DNA of 6,653 nucleotides from Chthoniobacter sp. Its GTDB lineage: Bacteria; Verrucomicrobiota; Verrucomicrobiia; Chthoniobacterales; Chthoniobacteraceae. Location of the stretch: contig JANXSB010000705.1 in the NCBI GenBank assembly GCA_025352865.1, positions 1 through 6,653 of the forward strand, read 5' to 3'. Every line of letters begins with the position of its first letter. Positions within the stretch are counted from its first letter, which is position 1. Below the pieces are notes generated by a model. The model was not told the origin of the DNA, did not search any database, and saw only the letters and a list, made by a program, of their open reading frames with translations. Below, one piece after another: positions 1-6,184 of the stretch. The position numbers and the translations under genes were made by a program.

Positions 1-1003
1 CGAGGTTGTCCCAGAGGTCGCCGAGGCGGCGGATGCCGGCGCTGAAGGAGCTGAGCCCCTCGATCTGCGCGATGATGATGGAAAGCGCGGCGAGGACCGA
101 GGCGAAGGCTCCCTCGGCCTGGGTGACGACGCCGAATTCCACCTGCCCGCGCATGAACATGGGGCCGATGATGAGGCCGGGGATGATGAGGGCGAGGTAG
201 TTGTAGCCATTGGCGAAGAAGCCGAGGTTCCGCGTCCAGCCGATGATCCAGAGCGAGTTTTCCAGCACTGCGCTGAGGCGCTCGATGAGGTCGCGGTGCT
301 CGCGCTTTTCTCCGCGAAAAAAGGCGATGGATTCCGCGGCGTCGCGCACGCGGACGAGGCCGTAGCGGAAGGTGGCCTCCTTTTGGTACTGGTTGAAATA
401 AAGGCCGACGAGCCGCCGCCCGAAGAGCATGGAGACGCCGGTGCCGACGACGGCGTAGATGAGGAGCACGCCGACGAGACGGCCCGAGACGGCCCACAGG
501 ACGCCGAGGAAACCGAAGAGCGTGACGACGGAGTTGACGATGACGAGGAAGAAATTCAGCACGCTGGTGGTGAAGAGTTTGGCGTCTTCGGCGATGCGCT
601 GGTCGGGGTTGTCCACGCTCTCCGAGCTGCGGATGCGGTAGTAGGCGCGGTTGAAAAAATAGCGCTTGATGAGGATCTGCGTGAGCCAGCGCCGCCACGC
701 GAGCGAGAGCCGCTCCTGCGAGTAGCGGTAGAGGACGCCGACGGGGACGGAGACGAGGCAGACGGCGACATATTTCCAAAGCCCGCGCACCCACGCCGCG
801 TGATCGCGCTGCGCGAGCGCGGTGACGAAATCGCGCGTGGCGAAGCTGAGGAAAACCTGCAACACGCCGACGGCGCAGCAGAGCCCGAGCAGGGCGGCGA
901 GCCACAGGCGGGCCTGCCGTTTGGCCCCGCCATTGAAGAAGGCTTTGGCGAGGACGAAGAATTTTTTGAGCAGTGCTAGGTGCGTCTTTTCGGGGGCAGG
1001 CAT
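1..1003 (-). CDS. SbmA/BacA/YddA-type ABC transporter, membrane half (3' partial)
   Basis: The frame is open from an ATG at 1003 to the left edge, giving 334 residues without a stop. It reads as the transmembrane domain of the ABC_membrane_2 group of fused permease-ATPase exporters (YddA, Rv1819c, SbmA/BacA relatives), inner-membrane transporters of peptides, cobalamin or acyl compounds. Hydrophobic segments lie near residues 33-54, 76-93, 150-170, 175-194 and 263-283. Family signatures are DNPDQRIAED (131-140) and RVRDAAESIAFFRGEKRE (218-235), the latter matching the conserved 'AESIAFYxGE' loop. The last visible part, QIEGLSSFSAGIRRLGDL (313-330), is the usual linker into the nucleotide-binding domain. 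Relatives have about 580-620 residues, so the ATPase with its Walker motifs should lie beyond the edge. The first in-frame ATG is taken as start; it has no Shine-Dalgarno sequence. The gene is divergent from the GH57 gene. Family is confident; substrate is unknown. Confidence 0.9.
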   Translation of the reverse strand, partial: MPAPEKTHLALLKKFFVLAKAFFNGGAKRQARLWLAALLGLCCAVGVLQVFLSFATRDFVTALAQRDHAAWVRGLWKYVAVCLVSVPVGVLYRYSQERLSLAWRRWLTQILIKRYFFNRAYYRIRSSESVDNPDQRIAEDAKLFTTSVLNFFLVIVNSVVTLFGFLGVLWAVSGRLVGVLLIYAVVGTGVSMLFGRRLVGLYFNQYQKEATFRYGLVRVRDAAESIAFFRGEKREHRDLIERLSAVLENSLWIIGWTRNLGFFANGYNYLALIIPGLIIGPMFMRGQVEFGVVTQAEGAFASVLAALSIIIAQIEGLSSFSAGIRRLGDLWDNL

Positions 1004-1011
1004 CGCGGGGA

Positions 1012-1039
1012 ATTAGATGCGGGGATGTCGCGATGACCA
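1012..1039 (-). promoter_or_regulatory. Candidate promoter of the ABC exporter gene
   Basis: On the minus strand TGGTCA (1039-1034, 4 of 6 to TTGACA) and TCTAAT (1017-1012, 5 of 6 to TATAAT) are separated by 16 bp. The -10 ends 8 bp before the ATG, so transcription would begin within a base or two of the start codon. It lies in the 105-bp divergent intergenic region (1004-1108), in which I see nothing else convincing. Sigma-70 consensus is assumed. Confidence 0.27.
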
Positions 1040-1108
1040 CGCAAATCGGCTCCGCGCCCTGCGCTTCGCGATTGCCCGCGCGCGGCTTTCCCACTACGCA
1101 CTGCGCGC

Positions 1109-3265
1109 ATGGCAAATGTCGTTTTTCTTTGGCACATGCATCAGCCCTACTACGTCGATCCCGTGACGCAGACGGCGATGATGCCGTGGGTACGTCTGCA
1201 TGGCGTGAAGGGCTATCTCGACATGATCTCGGTGATCGAGGATTTCCCCGGCGTGCGCGTGAATTTCAATCTCACGCCGGTGCTGCTTTTGCAGATCAAG
1301 GAACTCATCGACGGGAAAATCCGCGACCTCTGGATGGACTGGGCGCGGCGTCCGGCGGCGGAGCTGGAGGAGCAGGAGAAATTCGCGATCCTGGAGAATT
1401 TTTTCAAAATCCACTGGGACAATCTGGTGAAGCCGTTCCCGCGCTATTGGGAGCTGCTGAACAAGCGCGGGCTGACTTTCTACCGCGACGATGTGCGGCG
1501 CGGGCTGCGGTATTTTTCGACGCAGGAGTTTCTGGATTTGCAGGTCTGGTTCAATCTCGCGTGGTGCGGCTACACCGCGGAGCGGCTCTATCCCGAACTC
1601 GCGGAGCTGAAGCGCAAGGGGCGCAATTTTACCGAGGCGGAAAAGCAGCGCGTGCTCGACATCCATCTCGAAATCCTGCGGCTGGTCATCGCGAAATACC
1701 GCGCCGCCGAGGAGCGCGGGCAGGTGGAGCTGACGACGACGCCGTTTTTTCATCCGATCCTGCCGCTGGTGTACGACTCGGCTTTTGCGGAGCGCAGTCT
1801 GCCGGGGCGGCAGTTTCCGAAACGCTTCCATTGGCCCGAGGATGCGGCGGTGCATCTTACGCTCGCGGTCGCGCAGCACACGGAGCTTTTCGGCAAAGCG
1901 CCGCGCGGGCTGTGGCCGAGCGAGGGTTCGATCGCGCCGGAGCTGATCCCGCTGATGCAGCGGAGCGGCATCGAGTATTTTTGCAGCGACGAGGAAAACC
2001 TTTTCAATTCGCTGAAGCGCGATCCCGCTTTCAAGGATGTGGCTGTCGATCATCTGGAGCTGTTCCAGGGCTGGCGCGTGGCTTACGACGGCGCGGCGGT
2101 GAACGCGGTCTTCCGCGAAAAGCCGCTGTCGGATTTCATCGGCTTCATGGCCGCGAAGAACAATCCGGCGGCGGGCGCGGAGCATCTGCTCACGCACCTT
2201 CGGCACATCGCCGGGCTCGTGCCCGCGGACACCGGCGTCATCCCGCTGATCCTCGACGGCGAGAATGCGTGGGAGACTTTCGCCGACGGCGGCGAGGGAT
2301 TTTTGCGTGCGCTCTATGGCGGCATCGAGGCGGACAGCGAGCGGCTGCAGAGCTGTACGATTGAGGAGTATTTCCGGCAGCACCCGCCGCGGAAACAGCT
2401 CACCACCTTGCACACCGGCTCATGGATCAGCAGCAATTTCGACATCTGGATCGGCGATCCCGAGGAAAACCGTGCGTGGGATTTGCTCGGCGAAACGCGC
2501 GCGTTTTTGCAGCGGCAAATCGAGGCCGGGGCGCTCACGCCCGAGGCGCAGGCGGCGGCGCTGCGCGAAATCTACGCAGCGGAGGGCAGCGATTGGTTCT
2601 GGTGGTACGGGCCGGATTTCTCGACCGACAACGACTTGCTCTTCGACGAGCTCTTTCGCCGGCATTTGAAAAACGTCCATGCGCTCTGCGGCAGCGTGGC
2701 CCCGGCGGTGCTCGACGTGCCGATCGGCGGCGCGCGGGCGACGCCGCTCTACAGCGTGCCCGAGCGGCTGATCTCACCGTCGATGGGCGCGGGAACGGAT
2801 TCGTTTTTCGACTGGATTGGCGCCGGCTGCTACGTGGCCGGCAGCGAACAGGGCGCGATGTACCGCGCGGAGCGGATCGTCGGCAAAATTCATTTCGGCA
2901 GCGATGAGCGGACGCTGTTCCTGCGCGTGGATTTGCGGAAATGGGAGCCGGTCGCGCTCACCGTGGAGTTTCATCAGCCGGCGGGCGTCGTCGTTCGCAC
3001 CGGCGTGCTCGCGCGCGGCGGGGCGGGGGAATTCACGATTGAAAAAGCGGGCGGTGAAAAGCTCCCGCACACTTCGCTGGTGATCCGCGACGACATCGAA
3101 TTCGCGCTCCCGCTCGCCGACCTCGGCCTCGCGGGAGAAGCGCCCGTGGCTTTCCAGGTGCGCGTCTTTCGCGACGGCATCGAGCGCGAATGCTACCCGG
3201 AAAATGCGCCCATCCAGTTCACACTCCTCGGCGCGGATTTCGCGCTGCGGAACTGGATCGTGTGA
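1109..3265 (+). CDS. Glycoside hydrolase family 57 protein (alpha-amylase/glucanotransferase-like)
   Basis: This 718-residue protein acts on alpha-glucans such as glycogen or maltodextrin by family analogy; hydrolysis and transglycosylation cannot be told apart here. No signal peptide is seen, so it is probably cytoplasmic. GH57 motifs appear in order: WHMHQPYY (8-15), RGQVELTTTPFFHP (from about 203), GLWPSEGS (267-274) with Glu272 as expected nucleophile, FREKPLSDFIGF (335-346) with Asp342 as likely acid/base, and ILDGENAWE (381-389). The catalytic barrel is followed by a helical region with an aromatic cluster, SDWFWWYGPDF (494-504), usual in the larger COG1449-type members. Residues from about 540 to 718 look like a beta-rich C-terminal domain that I cannot name. 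The ATG at 1109 puts the first motif at the very N-terminus, as expected; no Shine-Dalgarno sequence precedes it. The gene converges on the toxin gene across a large inverted repeat. Family is confident; substrate specificity is not. Confidence 0.93.
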   Translation: MANVVFLWHMHQPYYVDPVTQTAMMPWVRLHGVKGYLDMISVIEDFPGVRVNFNLTPVLLLQIKELIDGKIRDLWMDWARRPAAELEEQEKFAILENFFKIHWDNLVKPFPRYWELLNKRGLTFYRDDVRRGLRYFSTQEFLDLQVWFNLAWCGYTAERLYPELAELKRKGRNFTEAEKQRVLDIHLEILRLVIAKYRAAEERGQVELTTTPFFHPILPLVYDSAFAERSLPGRQFPKRFHWPEDAAVHLTLAVAQHTELFGKAPRGLWPSEGSIAPELIPLMQRSGIEYFCSDEENLFNSLKRDPAFKDVAVDHLELFQGWRVAYDGAAVNAVFREKPLSDFIGFMAAKNNPAAGAEHLLTHLRHIAGLVPADTGVIPLILDGENAWETFADGGEGFLRALYGGIEADSERLQSCTIEEYFRQHPPRKQLTTLHTGSWISSNFDIWIGDPEENRAWDLLGETRAFLQRQIEAGALTPEAQAAALREIYAAEGSDWFWWYGPDFSTDNDLLFDELFRRHLKNVHALCGSVAPAVLDVPIGGARATPLYSVPERLISPSMGAGTDSFFDWIGAGCYVAGSEQGAMYRAERIVGKIHFGSDERTLFLRVDLRKWEPVALTVEFHQPAGVVVRTGVLARGGAGEFTIEKAGGEKLPHTSLVIRDDIEFALPLADLGLAGEAPVAFQVRVFRDGIERECYPENAPIQFTLLGADFALRNWIV

Positions 3266-3282
3266 GGCGGCGAAGCCGGGTC

Positions 3283-3407
3283 GGGACGCCACTCCGTGCC
3301 GTCCGCCGGGCGAGCGCCAGCGAGGTGGCGGGCGCGTCGAGTGCAGGGCGCACGACCCACCCTCCGCCTCGCTGCGCTCGCCCCGGACGGCAGCGGAGTG
3401 CCGTCCC
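3283..3407. repeat. Large nested inverted repeat between convergent genes
   Basis: The left arm (3283-3331) and right arm (3361-3407) are imperfect reverse complements over nearly 50 bp, around a loop of about 29 bp. Both arms carry the block GGGACGSCACTCCG, then TGCCGTCCG, then GGGCGAGCGC and AGCGAGG, with a few mismatches and one-base indels. The outer part of each arm is itself a small palindrome (GGACGGCA with TGCCGTCC in the right arm), so the structure is nested. It starts 17 bp after the GH57 stop, and its right edge overlaps the TAG stop of the PIN-toxin gene. No T-tract follows either side, so it is not a classical intrinsic terminator, although a hairpin between convergent genes could still limit read-through. 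It resembles dispersed palindromic (REP/MITE-like) elements; other copies cannot be seen in this window. Confidence 0.8.
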
Positions 3408-3796
3408 TACCTCGTCGGCACCGGGAGCAGCTTCAGCCCGTGCGGGACGAAGCGCTCGAAGTCCGCGATGTTGCGCGTGGCCACGGTCACGCCGAGCACC
3501 ATCGCGGCGGCGGCGATCATGCAGTCCGCGTGCGAGCCGCGCTTGCGGCCCGTGTAGTGGAAAAGCCGCGAGGCCTGCTCCGCCTGCTGCCAGGTGAATT
3601 CGCTGATGCGATGCTCCAGCACGGCGGCGACTGCGTCCTTCTGCAGCTTGCTGTGCGGGCCGTTGCAAAACTCCGACCACGCAATCGCCGACGTGCCCAG
3701 CTCCTGCCCGTCGCGCAGCCACCGCCGGATGACCGCGATGTGCGGCGACCCGGCGGTGACCAGATCGATGAGCAGATTCGTATCGAGATGCAGCAC
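3407..3796 (-). CDS. vapC: PIN-domain toxin, VapC-like ribonuclease
   Basis: This 129-residue protein is a single PIN domain of the type II toxin class, metal-dependent endoribonucleases that cleave tRNA or other RNA and are held inactive by a partner antitoxin. The acidic active-site set is visible: Asp5 in LHLDTNLLID, Glu42 in AWSEFCNG, Asp91 in HADCMIAAAA, and Asp112 in TRNIADFERF, in the expected order and spacing, so it looks intact. Length is typical for VapC. The start is a GTG at 3796; GGGAG (3810-3806) lies 9 bp upstream, inside the end of the antitoxin gene, and is the only good Shine-Dalgarno sequence in the window. The antitoxin stop is 3 bp away, so translational coupling is likely. 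The TAG stop overlaps the edge of the inverted repeat at 3283-3407. The RNA target cannot be predicted. The symbol is used at family level. Confidence 0.88.
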   Translation of the reverse strand: MLHLDTNLLIDLVTAGSPHIAVIRRWLRDGQELGTSAIAWSEFCNGPHSKLQKDAVAAVLEHRISEFTWQQAEQASRLFHYTGRKRGSHADCMIAAAAMVLGVTVATRNIADFERFVPHGLKLLPVPTR

Positions 3797-3799
3797 GGT

Positions 3800-4081
3800 T
3801 CAGTGCTCCCACCAGTAGCGTTTGGCCTCGCGCTCAGCGCGGACTTCCTTGCGAAAAACCTCGGCTTCCTGCACGCGCAGGCCGCCGCCTTTCTGCAGCC
3901 AGTCGAGGGCTTCGATGGGTTTGGGTTGTTGTTCTTTGAGATCAGCGTCCTCCTTGGCTTTTTTGATGGCGCGGCGCATGACTTCGGCTTTGGAAACCTC
4001 CCATTTTTTAGCGAGAAAATTGATCGCGCTGAGGGTCATGGAATCGAGGGCCATGCTCGTGCGGGTGAGTGAATACGTCAT
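3800..4081 (-). CDS. Ribbon-helix-helix antitoxin of the VapBC-like pair
   Basis: This 93-residue protein sits immediately before the PIN toxin on the same strand. Residues 4-45 have the pattern of a ribbon-helix-helix DNA-binding domain: a short strand (SLTRTSMALD), then two helices (TLSAINFLAKKW and SKAEVMRRAIKKAKED) around a turn. The rest (about 55-93) is charged and ends in an aromatic KRYWWEH tail, consistent with a segment that wraps around the toxin. Expected roles are blocking the ribonuclease and autorepressing the module as a toxin-antitoxin complex. The ATG at 4081 is preferred over the internal Met10, which would cut off the DNA-binding strand. No Shine-Dalgarno sequence precedes it, and a promoter-like element ends 6 bp upstream. 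The domain is inferred by pattern and the partner role by context. Confidence 0.82.
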   Translation of the reverse strand: MTYSLTRTSMALDSMTLSAINFLAKKWEVSKAEVMRRAIKKAKEDADLKEQQPKPIEALDWLQKGGGLRVQEAEVFRKEVRAEREAKRYWWEH

Positions 4082-4087
4082 GTGCTA

Positions 4088-4116
4088 ATCAATAACCACA
4101 CGAGTTACCGCGTCAA
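4088..4116 (-). promoter_or_regulatory. Candidate promoter of the toxin-antitoxin module
   Basis: Minus-strand TTGACG (4116-4111, 5 of 6 to the -35 consensus) is followed after exactly 17 bp by ATTGAT (4093-4088, 3 of 6 to the -10). The stretch is clearly more AT-rich than its surroundings. Only 6 bp separate the -10 from the antitoxin ATG, so the predicted transcription start is the A of the start codon, that is, a leaderless mRNA. It lies in the 52-bp gap after the response-regulator stop, so read-through from the two-component genes is also possible. Confidence 0.42.
4093..4107. promoter_or_regulatory. Possible antitoxin operator (short palindrome)
   Basis: TAACCACACGAGTTA contains the 4-bp inverted repeat TAAC/GTTA around a 7-bp centre. 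It lies almost wholly in the spacer between the candidate -35 and -10 of the toxin-antitoxin promoter, where an autorepressing ribbon-helix-helix dimer would be expected to bind. The half-sites are short, so chance is a real alternative. Confidence 0.2.
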
Positions 4117-4133
4117 CGCTTTTTTCCGCAAAA

Positions 4134-4820
4134 TCACGGCTCAAATTTGTAGCCGAACTCCCGCACCGTCATGATGAAACGCGGAGCCGCCGGATCGGGC
4201 TCGATCTTGTTGCGGAGGGCGTTCACGAAGCGGTCGATGCTGCGGAGGGTGACGGTGCGGTCGTAGCCCCAGACGGTGGCCATGATGGTGTCGCGGCTGA
4301 GCGCGCGCCCGGCGTGGGCGGCGAAATGGGCGAGGAGGTCGAACTCCTTGGGCGAGAGCGGCACGTCGCGTCCGGCGCGGGTGAGGGTGCGGGCGGCGGT
4401 GTCGAGCCGGCAGTCGCCAAACTCGTGCAGGGTGGCGGCGCGCTGGCGGCGGCGGCGGAGAAAGGCTTCGGCGCGGGCGAGGAGTTCTTTGATGCTGAAA
4501 GGCTTGGTGATGTAGTCGTCGGCGCCGAGCTTGAGGCCGAGGACGATGTCGGATTCCTGGCCCTTGGCGGTGAGCATGAGGATGGGCATGTCGAGCTGCT
4601 CTTCGCGGAGGAAGCGGCAGATTTCGTAGCCGTTCACGCGGGGCAGCATGAGGTCGAGGATGATGAGGTCGGGCCGGATGGCGAGGGCGGCTTTGAGGCC
4701 GGCGTCGCCGTCGGTGGCGGTCTGGACGCGGTAGCCCTCGAATTCGAAATTGTCGCGCAGCCCGCGGAGCATGGCGGGGTCGTCTTCGATGATGAGGATG
4801 GTTTCGGTGGAGGCGGACAT
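4134..4820 (-). CDS. OmpR/PhoB-family DNA-binding response regulator
   Basis: This 228-residue protein has a complete receiver domain and a winged-helix output domain, the standard length for the family. In the receiver (about 7-122), the acidic pocket is Glu12-Asp13-Asp14, the phosphoacceptor is Asp56 in LIILDLMLP, and the switch residues are Thr84 (LTAKG) and Lys106 (YITKPFS). After an arginine-rich linker (RRRRQR), the winged helix (about 133-228) shows LSPKEFDLLAHFA, LRSIDRFVNALRNKI and the terminal REFGYKFEP typical of OmpR/PhoB members. It acts as a cytoplasmic transcription factor activated by phosphotransfer. It starts 12 bp after the histidine-kinase stop, so the two almost certainly share an operon and a pathway. 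No Shine-Dalgarno sequence precedes the ATG; the heptamer TCCCCGC does. Regulated genes are unknown. All key residues are present. Confidence 0.95.
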   Translation of the reverse strand: MSASTETILIIEDDPAMLRGLRDNFEFEGYRVQTATDGDAGLKAALAIRPDLIILDLMLPRVNGYEICRFLREEQLDMPILMLTAKGQESDIVLGLKLGADDYITKPFSIKELLARAEAFLRRRRQRAATLHEFGDCRLDTAARTLTRAGRDVPLSPKEFDLLAHFAAHAGRALSRDTIMATVWGYDRTVTLRSIDRFVNALRNKIEPDPAAPRFIMTVREFGYKFEP

Positions 4821-4832
4821 GCGCGGGGAAAC

Positions 4833-6053
4833 TTATGCGTTCTTAAGCGGCAGCGTCACGATGAAGGAGCTGCCTTTGCCCGGCTCGCTTTCGACTTCGA
4901 TGGTGCCGCTGTGGGCGGTGACGATTTCGCGGACGATGGCGAGGCCGAGGCCGCAGCCTTCGCGGGCGCGGGTGAGCTTTTGGTCGGCTTGAAAAAAGGG
5001 CTCGAAGATGTGGCTGCGCTCGGCGCGGGTGAGGCCGACGCCGTTGTCGGCGATGGTGAAAGTGACGGCGTTCGTGGTGGAGCGGGTGCGGAGGGTGATG
5101 CGCTTTTCGTCGCCGGTGTACTTGAGCGCGTTTTCGAGGAGGTTGGTGAGGACGGTGAGGAGGCCGTCGCGGTCGGCGGTGAGCTCGGGGAGCGGCTCGA
5201 CGACATCGAGGGTGAAGTCGCAGCCGGGGGCGTGGAGTTTTGCGCGCAGCGCGGAGACGGCCTGGTCGATGACGGCGCGCGGGGCGGTGGGCGCGAAGGT
5301 GAAGGCGTGCTGGCCGCGGTCGAGGCGGGAGTGGGTGAGGAAGTTGTCGGTGAGGCGGCTGAGCCGGAGGTTTTCCGCGGCGATAAGGTCGAGGTATTCG
5401 CGGCGCTGCTCTTCGGTGCGGCAGCGGCCTTCGCGCATGGTGTCCACGAGCATGCGGATGCTGGCGAGAGGAGTGCGCAGCTCGTGCGCGACGGTGGCGA
5501 TGGAGGTATTCTTCAGCTCATGCAGCCGGAGTTGGCGGCTGACGGTGAGGCCCGCCGCGGCGGCGATGGAGCAGATGGCGACGACGGTGATGAGTCCGGT
5601 CCACGCGTAGATTTTGAACTGCACGCGGACGGTTTCCTTGATCGCGGAATCATCCACGAGATAGAGCCGCGCCTGCCACGGGAGATCAAGATGCCGGAGC
5701 TGCGCCTGCGCCATGAGCCGGCCCGGCGGCACGCCCGGCCCGGCGACGATCCGGTTCTCCGCGTCAGCGATGGCGATTTCGATTTCGCGGTCGAAAAGTC
5801 CGCGGTAAAACTTGCGCGCGTCCTCGGGCTGCTGGCCGCCGGCCTTGCTGGCGAGATGCTTCGCGAGTGATGGGCCGGCGTTCACGAGCGTCTGCTGATA
5901 GGTGCTGGCCGCGCGCTCCAGCGCGGCATCGCGCTCGCCCTCCAGCGCATCGAGCATGAAGCGGAGCATGAGCACCATCGGGATGAAAGGCACGAGGACG
6001 AGCAGCAGGAGGAGCGCGCGGAGTTGCTTGGGTTTGATTTCGTGGACGGTCAC
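4833..6053 (-). CDS. Membrane sensor histidine kinase
   Basis: From the GTG at 6053 this is a 406-residue kinase that passes phosphate to the regulator downstream. A first membrane helix (about 11-33) is followed by a periplasmic sensor region of about 115 residues with no domain I recognise, then a second helix (about 150-171). The phosphoacceptor helix begins almost at once (KNTSIATVAHELRTPL, His190), leaving no room for a HAMP domain. The ATPase domain has the N box (NLLENALKY, Asn304/Asn308), G1 (DNGVG, 336-340), FEPFFQ (350-355) and G2 (GCGLGLAIV, 366-374), all intact. The frame stays open upstream to a GTG at 6188, but those 45 residues translate the hairpin repeat at 6095-6176 and leave a charged, non-signal-like N-terminus, so I prefer 6053. 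No Shine-Dalgarno sequence is seen at either start. The signal is unknown. Confidence 0.92.
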   Translation of the reverse strand: MTVHEIKPKQLRALLLLLVLVPFIPMVLMLRFMLDALEGERDAALERAASTYQQTLVNAGPSLAKHLASKAGGQQPEDARKFYRGLFDREIEIAIADAENRIVAGPGVPPGRLMAQAQLRHLDLPWQARLYLVDDSAIKETVRVQFKIYAWTGLITVVAICSIAAAAGLTVSRQLRLHELKNTSIATVAHELRTPLASIRMLVDTMREGRCRTEEQRREYLDLIAAENLRLSRLTDNFLTHSRLDRGQHAFTFAPTAPRAVIDQAVSALRAKLHAPGCDFTLDVVEPLPELTADRDGLLTVLTNLLENALKYTGDEKRITLRTRSTTNAVTFTIADNGVGLTRAERSHIFEPFFQADQKLTRAREGCGLGLAIVREIVTAHSGTIEVESEPGKGSSFIVTLPLKNA

Positions 6054-6094
6054 GCGGCGGGGAGTGTGGCAGCTTTTGCGGCTTTCGGAAATGT

Positions 6095-6176
6095 GTCCAC
6101 GAAAGACACGAAAGGACACGAAAGTTATTCCCGCCGTGCTGCGGATCCTTTCGTGTCCTTCGTGCTTTTCGTGGAC
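6095..6176. repeat. ACGAAAGG-type hairpin repeat
   Basis: The arms 6095-6124 and 6148-6176 are near-perfect inverted copies (about 30 bp each, differing by a two-base swap and one indel) around a 23-bp loop. The left arm contains the octamer CACGAAAG three times in a row with 1- and 2-bp spacers; the right arm carries degenerate copies on the other strand. The element lies 8 bp after the pilin-like gene's stop and about 40 bp before the preferred kinase start. RNA from it would form a strong hairpin, but no T-tract follows in the minus direction, so a classical terminator is not supported; partial termination or mRNA end protection is possible. From memory, similar ACGAAGGACACGAAAG repeats occur widely in Verrucomicrobiota genomes, but I could not check this. 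Confidence 0.85.
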
Positions 6177-6184
6177 GAAACTAA

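Noticed and set aside
296..979. A 227-codon plus-strand frame opposite the ABC exporter
   Set aside because: Acidic low-complexity translation; the opposite strand encodes a membrane protein with clear family motifs.
1072..1100. TTGCCC and TACGCA with a 17-bp spacer before the GH57 start
   Set aside because: The -10 matches only 2 of 6 positions and the region is GC-rich, so the spacing is likely chance.
1094..2413. A 439-codon minus-strand frame inside the GH57 gene
   Set aside because: It is antisense to conserved GH57 motifs, rich in Arg/Leu/Pro/His, with no recognisable domain or start context.
1..3265. ABC exporter plus GH57 as a linked sugar uptake and breakdown locus
   Set aside because: The genes are divergent, the exporter family handles peptides or hydrophobic compounds rather than sugars, and no binding protein or other sugar gene is present.
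3219..3812. A 197-codon minus-strand frame covering the toxin gene and the repeat
   Set aside because: Arg/Ala-rich translation that runs through the inverted repeat; the PIN frame has the complete active site.
4111..4125. GCGTCAACGC followed by six T on the plus strand, as an intrinsic terminator
   Set aside because: The stem is 4 bp with a 2-base loop, too small to be stable, and no plus-strand gene ends nearby. The same bases form the candidate -35 on the minus strand.
4314..5870. A 518-codon open frame on the plus strand opposite the two-component genes
   Set aside because: Its translation is low-complexity (Glu/Gly/Ala/Asp/Val-rich) and it lies antisense to two genes with fully intact family motifs. 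It is a GC-driven shadow frame.
6101..6124. Regularly spaced CACGAAAG units as a CRISPR-like array
   Set aside because: The units are only 8 bp with 1-2 bp spacers and are mirrored in an inverted arm; there are no unique spacers and no cas genes.
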